Shown here piece by piece: positions 58,701-64,000 of a stretch of DNA of 64,000 nt. The stretch comes from Ceratotherium simum simum. Lineage: Eukaryota; Chordata; Mammalia; Perissodactyla; Rhinocerotidae. The notes beneath the pieces are model-generated. The model had not been told where the DNA came from. It ran no database searches and saw nothing but the letters and a program-made list of their open reading frames with translations. Position numbers and translations under genes: made by a program. The stretch is taken from NCBI RefSeq assembly GCF_000283155.1, contig NW_004454175.1, positions 509,938 through 573,937 on the forward strand. The letters run 5' to 3'. The number at the start of each line of letters is the position of its first letter. Within the stretch, counting starts at the first letter, position 1.

Positions 58701-59309
58701 ATACAACAACTTGACATGGAATGTCAGGTACCTCCGTTCTTGAAAGACCTTTTGGCCACTTGCTAACTGGATTTACCATAAGCTGACCCACTACACACAG
58801 GGTAGAGCCAGGCACCTTGTGCTGACTTTTCTTTCCCTCCTCTCCTCCCACCATTTCTTCTCACCACCCTCCCCCTCCCACAAGCACTTTTCTCCTTTCA
58901 TCATCCATAGGATTTCAGTTCTCTCTAGTCTTTCCTTCAAATTCAACTCTAGACCCATAGCAAGGCTCACTTAAACAAAACGGCCTTATTCTGCATCAAC
59001 AGCAAGGGCCCTGGCAAGCATTCACCTTCCTAGAGCACAGTGAGGTTTGCATCACACTTTCCCCTCTCTTACATTAACATACAAATGACTTAATAATAAT
59101 TCCATCAGAGGTCCCCCCAAAATAGATTCTATTCCCATCTCTAAAAAGAGGCATAGCACCAATGCTTCTGAGTTGCCACCTGGCTTGTAATAGGTAGGCT
59201 TTTATTGTGGGCTTGCTCTGTGCCCAGTGATAAGTGCTCACATATACAGAGTGACCATAATCCTGGGCAAATGTCGACAAGGGCATCTTCAATCTGCAAA
59301 AAATAACAT
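58701..59309. other. Unassigned
   Basis: No gene or repeat recognised. Confidence 0.3.
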
Positions 59310-59520
59310 CATCTATGTTTCTGGCCTTTATAGATACCCTGCATTAACTCTTTTACCCCTCACAACAATCTCTGATGGGAATATTATCTGTGTGTTACAG
59401 ATAAGAACACAGGTTTAAACAGGTTAAGCAACTTGCACCGGTTACACAGCTCTAAGGGCAGAGCTGGGATTCAGAACCACATCTGTCTGGCTCCAAAGGC
59501 AGCTCTTACCTGCCCTCCTC
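59310..59520 (-). mobile_element. MIR SINE
   Basis: CCCCTCACAACAATCTCTG, GTGTTACAGATAAGAACAC and CAGAGCTGGGATTCAGAACC are reverse MIR. Confidence 0.8.
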
Positions 59521-60470
59521 GACTCCCAGCCCTCCATGCTGCGGCTCCACTGCATCCTGTACAGACTGTTCCAGAACCTCACACCCCCAAAAGGTGCACA
59601 TGTCTTGCAATTAAGAATAGGGAAAATACATCCCATCAATTGCTATAGACATAAATAAAATAAAAACCCATCTTCTTTTAACTATAATCACCAAAGCAGT
59701 TTAAAATCTTACAAAGTGTCACCCATAAGTAAAGAATATTTTTGTAACTTCTAAAAAGAAAGCAGCAATTACCTTCGTGTTGCCACATTGTTGTCTGCTT
59801 GCGGACTTCAAAATCCAGTTTCAGTCGGAGTTGCCTGTGAGTGAGGTATCATCAGAAATCCTTCATTCCAGGGCCACATGGTTCTTCCCTTGGTCACTCT
59901 TGATCTCCTCTTTTTGTAGTAGCTGCCAAGTATTCAGTCTTTCCCCCAGCCAGGAGGGAGGCATGAGCCTCTCGTAGGTTTCTCTGTCTCCCTCAGAGAG
60001 CAACAATATGAAGTTCAGTAATAGCACATTTTGGAGATAGGAAAGAGTCACAGGAAAAAAAAAAATCACTCCAAGCCAGTCTGCTTCTGAGGCACCAGTC
60101 TGTCATGCTCCAATGTCTTGCTCACTCTAGAAATATCAGTCACCCTGCTGTTTTCCCATAGTGGTGACATTTTTCTTCAGCTGAGCCATAAAGCTTGAAC
60201 TTGGAAAGGAGAACCATGGGAGAGTAGACACTAGTGAGCAAACACCAGCTGGGGACAGCAGGATCTCGAAACAAACTTGCTACAGTTCTAGGGGTCATGA
60301 AAGCAGGCTGAATAAAGTCATATTTTCAATCTACTTGGCTTTGCCTTCCTTTTCTGAGAAAAAGTAAGTTGTAAGATTTTCTAAGAAAATGCTCTGGACA
60401 ATGAAATATCAAGGAAAAGACGAAACCAAAGAACAGAGGGGAAAATGAGATATATTAACAAATAGGCAAG
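59521..60470. other. Unassigned
   Basis: No gene or repeat recognised. Confidence 0.3.
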
Positions 60471-60474
60471 GAAA

Positions 60475-60850
60475 TGAGAAAAAATACACAAACTTTATGG
60501 AGGGCAGTTTGACAAAATATACAAATTCAGCCAAGATGTGTATAACTCTGACCCAGGATATCCACTTCTAGAAATTTCTCTTAAGGAAGTAATTAGGGAA
60601 GTCTATAAATATTTAGCTTCAGAAATGTTTATCCTAATATTGTTTGTAGTGACAGAAAAACTAGAACCAATATAAACCTTCAATAATAGAAGATTAGTTT
60701 AGAAAGTTCTGGTCTGTCCAAATGGTAGAATACTATGCAGCCATTTAAAATAATACTGTAGAAGTTATTTATTGACGTCAAAATAAATTCTTTAAATATT
60801 TTAGAGTGAAGAAATTCAGATTACAAAAATAGTATGGGGAAAATTCTACT
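60475..60850 (+). mobile_element. L1M ORF2 end and 3' UTR fragment
   Basis: GAATACTATGCAGCCATTTA, 'GTGACAGAAAAACTAGAAC' and 'GATTACAAAAATAGTATGG' mark the 3' end of an old L1 in sense. Confidence 0.75.
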
Positions 60851-61452
60851 TCTGGCCAAAAAAGAGTAACAGGAACCAGATTTATCCTCCTGCGAGAAAC
60901 AACAAAAAAATGGACAAAATATATTAACAATTTTCAAGATACCGTATATCAGTCAACCAAGGACAATGATTTCTCAGAAATGGGACAAAAATGAGGTGAG
61001 ACTTACTACCACCCTAGCTTACTGTCCTGTGAGTTTCCAGACTACAGTGCAGGGAGGGAAAACCCAAGCAGAGACCAGTGGAGTTGCAGAGATGGAAGGG
61101 AGAGTACAGGGACACTAATGTGGCTAAAGTTTACAGGAAAGAGTGCCTGACAGGAGAGAGTGTACAGAGAGAGAACTCTGGAACTATGCAGAGGGTCAAT
61201 CTCAAGTCTTCAGCTGTGTACTGATCAGCGCATGCATGTGAGGAAACTTCCCGAGGCCAGAGAAATAACCACTCAAAAGAATTAGTGAGAATAGTGCCTG
61301 ACACACAAACAAGGCCAAGAATAGTGCCTGTTCCCACTAGACAGACCAGAAAACCTCGTGATTCATAGGGCCTTGAGTAGAGTATACAAAATGGCCTTGC
61401 TTCAGTAATGGAGAATACTTAGCCCCAGACAGTATCCTGCCTGATAAATCTT

Positions 61453-61717
61453 TTTTTTTTTGGTGAGGAAAGTTGGCCCTGGGCTAACATCTGTTGCCAA
61501 TCTTTCTCTCTCTCTTTTTTTTTTGCTTGAGGAAGATTGTCCCTGAGCTAAGATATGTGCCAATCTTTCTCTATTTTTTATATAGGATACTGCCACATCA
61601 CGGCTTGATGAGTGGTGTGTAGGTCCACACCCGGGATCCAAATCCATGAACCCCAGGCCACTAAAGCAGAGCACATGTACTTAACCACTACGCCACCAAG
61701 CTGGCCCCTCCTTCCTC
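61453..61717 (-). mobile_element. ERE SINE nested in L1M (1 of 3)
   Basis: GGTGAGGAAAGTTGGCCCTG to CCAAGCTGGCCCC, diverged. The 9-base duplication ATAAATCTT lies at 61444-61452 and 61718-61726. Confidence 0.93.
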
Positions 61718-62650
61718 ATAAATCTTAAAAGCAAGAACTAAAAGGATGAAACTGTTTCAAGTAAGTTAACTGTGTCACAACGTTTGATAATACTTACAGG
61801 AATACAAAAATATCCAGTGCACAGCAGGTGAAATTCACAATGTCTGGCATCCAGTCAAAATTACCAGGGATGAAAAGAAGAAGGAAAACATAACTCATAA
61901 CAAAGAGAAAAATTAATCAATCAAAACTGACCGAGAACTGACAGAGACGTTAGAATTGATAGACAAGGACACTAAAAGAGTTGTGATAATTGTGTTCCAT
62001 ATGTTCAAAAAGTTAAGTAGAGACATGGGAGATATAAAAAAGATCCCAATCAAGCTTTGGGGATTAAATATACAATGTCTAAGATAAAAAAATAATCCAT
62101 TGGGTGGGATTAATGGCAGATTATACATTGCAGAAGAAAGGGATAACAAACTTGAAGACATACAATAGAAACTATCAAAAATAAAACACAGAGTGAAAGG
62201 AGAATTTAAAAAATATAAACAGAGCATTGGTGACCAGTGAAACAACTTCAGGCAGACATATATACATGTAAGTGGAAGCCCTAAAGGAGAGGAGAAATGG
62301 ATGGGTACAAAAAAATATTTGAGGAAAGAATGGCCAAAATTTTTTTCAACTTTGATGAAAGATATACACACAGGGACAAACTCAAGCACTCAAAGAAACA
62401 AGAAGAAAAGTACATCACGGCACATTACTACCAAATTGCTCAAAATCAGTGACAATAAGAAAATCTTAAAAGAAGTTAGAAAAAAAAAAAGACATGTTAC
62501 ATACAGAGAAACAAAGGTAAGGATGATAGAAGATTTCCTGCAGAAGCAATGCAAGCAAGAAGATAGTGGAGCAGGATCTGTGAAATATTGAAAGAAAAAA
62601 ACTGTCTATATCCTATATGCAGCAATCATATCTTTCAAAAATGAAAATGA

Positions 62651-62893
62651 GGGGGCTGGCCCGGTGGTGCAAGCGGTTAAGTGCATGCGTTCTGCTGCAG
62701 TGGCCTGGGGTTCGCCAGTTCGGATCCCAGGTGTGCACCGACGCACCGCTTGGCAAGCCATGCTGTGGTGGCATCCCATATAAAGTGGAGGAAGCTGGGC
62801 ACAGATGTTAGCCCAGGACCAGTCTTCCTTAGCAAAAAAAAAGAGGAGGATTGGCAGATGTTAGCACAGGACTGATCTTCCTCACACACACAC
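62651..62893 (+). mobile_element. ERE SINE nested in L1M (2 of 3)
   Basis: GGGGGCTGGCCCGGTGGTGC head; tail ends CTTCCTCACACACACAC. Flanks AAAAATGAAAATGA and AAAAAGAAAACGA are only an imperfect duplication. Confidence 0.92.
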
Positions 62894-63594
62894 AAAAAGA
62901 AAACGAAATACAGACATCTTCAGACATACAAAAGCTAAAAGAATTCATTACTAACAGACCGTATTATAAGAAATGTTTTAAAAAAGGTTCTTCAGGCAAA
63001 AGGAAAATGAGTCCAGATGGAAATATGGATCTACACAAAGCAATGAAGAGCACCAGATATGGAAACTAAAATGTATAAGGTATTTTAAGGTATTTTTCTT
63101 ATTATTTAAATTTCTTTAAAAGAACTTTAAAAGATAATTGACTGTTAAAACAATAACAATGTAGTAGGGGGATACAACACATATAAAAGTAAAATGTTTA
63201 CCAACAATAGCACAAAGGTCAGGAGGAGAGAAATAGAAGTACATAATTGTAAGGTTTTTATACTATATATGAAATGGTTTAATATCACTTGAAGGTAGAT
63301 TGTGATAAGTTAAAGATGTATACTATAAACACTAAAGCAAACACTAAAATAAAAAACCAAAAAATTATAGCTAATAAGCCAACAAAGGTGATAAAATGTA
63401 ATCACAAATATCAATGTCAATAAGAAGGCTGTAAAAGAGGAAAGGGGGAACAAAGAGCACATGAGTCAAATAAAAGAGAAATAGCAAGATGATAGATTTA
63501 AACCTAATCTTATCAACAATCACATTAAATGCAAATGGTCTCAATCTCCCAATTAAAAGGCAGAGATTGCCAGAATGTATGTATGTATGTATTT

Positions 63595-63842
63595 TTTTAT
63601 TTATTTATTTTGTGAGGAAGATCGGCCCTGAGCTAACATCTGCCAATCCTCCTCTTTTTGCTGAGGAAGACTGGCCCTGGGCTAACATCCGTGCCCATCT
63701 TCCTCCACTTTAGATGGGACGCCGCCACAGCATGGCTTGACAAGCAGTACATCGATGCACACCCGGGATCCAAACCGGTGAGCCCCGTGCCACCGCAGTG
63801 GAGCACGTGCACATAACCACTTGCACCACTGGCCCAGCCCCT
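63595..63842 (-). mobile_element. ERE SINE nested in L1M (3 of 3), next to (TATG)n(TTTA)n
   Basis: GTGAGGAAGATCGGCCCTGA to CACTGGCCCAGCCCC. The tail side is a (TATG)n(TTTA)n run at 63576-63611, so the target duplication is unclear. Confidence 0.92.
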
Positions 63843-64000
63843 AGCATTTATTTAAAAAGAAAGACTCAACTATATGCTGTCTACAGAAAATGCATTTTAA
63901 ATATAAAAATGGGTTAAAAGGATGGAAAAGATATATCATGATAGCACCATTCAAATGAAAGCTGAAGTGGCTATATTTACTATCAGACAATGTAAATTTC

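Larger units (their letters stand above)
60851..64000 (+). mobile_element. L1M 5' part (5' UTR, ORF1, start of ORF2), interrupted by three EREs, off the right edge
   Basis: GTCTGGCATCCAGTCAAAAT (near 61840) marks the 5' UTR region, 'GCACATTACTACCAAATTGC' and 'GAAGATTTCCTGCAGAAGC' the ORF1 region (62300-63070), and 'ATTAAATGCAAATGGTCTCAA' then 'CAACTATATGCTGTCTACAG' the start of ORF2 endonuclease (63480-64000). Frames hold many stops: the longest ORF1-related piece is 62301-62591, rich in Lys and Arg. ORF1 is an RNA-binding chaperone and ORF2 an endonuclease/reverse transcriptase; neither can be made from this copy. Confidence 0.8.

Overview
The window is nuclear DNA from a perissodactyl mammal, most likely an equid. 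The best evidence is twelve or more tRNA-headed SINEs whose head begins GGGGCTGGCC and whose body carries the GAGGAAGATnGGC...GAGCTAACAT block typical of equine ERE elements. They sit among pan-mammalian repeats (MIR, L2, L1M, MER5, MER20, MLT1, MLT2). I see no prokaryotic gene organisation, CRISPR array, rRNA or functional tRNA gene, and no host protein-coding exon that I recognise. Open frames outside repeats are short and of a length expected by chance. The stretch reads as intergenic or intronic DNA.

Left edge (1-6370): bases 1-128 are the antisense 5' end of a LINE-1, with a YY1-type site. It abuts a decayed class I (gammaretrovirus-like) endogenous retrovirus on the + strand. That provirus keeps a leader with a splice-donor-like site and diverged tandem units, a frameshifted gag, protease, reverse transcriptase, RNase H and integrase, then a short non-env interval, a polypurine tract and a recognisable 3' LTR with CCAAT, TATA and polyadenylation signals. 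No env and no 5' LTR are visible. Three enzyme active sites are altered and there are many stops and frameshifts, so it is inactive.

Middle (6371-60470): mostly unassigned non-coding DNA with scattered repeats. These are an MLT2 LTR (7554-8087), a MER5A (11633-11798), L1M fragments, MIRs, an L2 stretch, a 5'-truncated equine L1 with a 14-bp target-site duplication (24083-25090), a MaLR LTR (25142-25503), a second MLT1-type LTR near 52 kb, a MER20 (57945-58135), and ERE SINEs, several with clear target-site duplications. Several insertions are nested (ERE in L1, ERE in MIR, an unknown element in MIR), which gives a relative order of events.

Right edge (60475-64000): the 3' end of one old L1M copy, then the 5' part of another L1M copy on the + strand, interrupted by three EREs and running off the window.

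I found no new multi-gene system. The points most worth a second look are the env-less provirus with altered active sites, its repeat-bearing leader, the L1 5' end facing it, an ERE at 47.7 kb whose double A-tail suggests a 3' transduction, and two ERE copies at 33.1 and 38.6 kb with well-preserved heads. Repeat names come from recognition of consensus patterns by eye; no database search was run.
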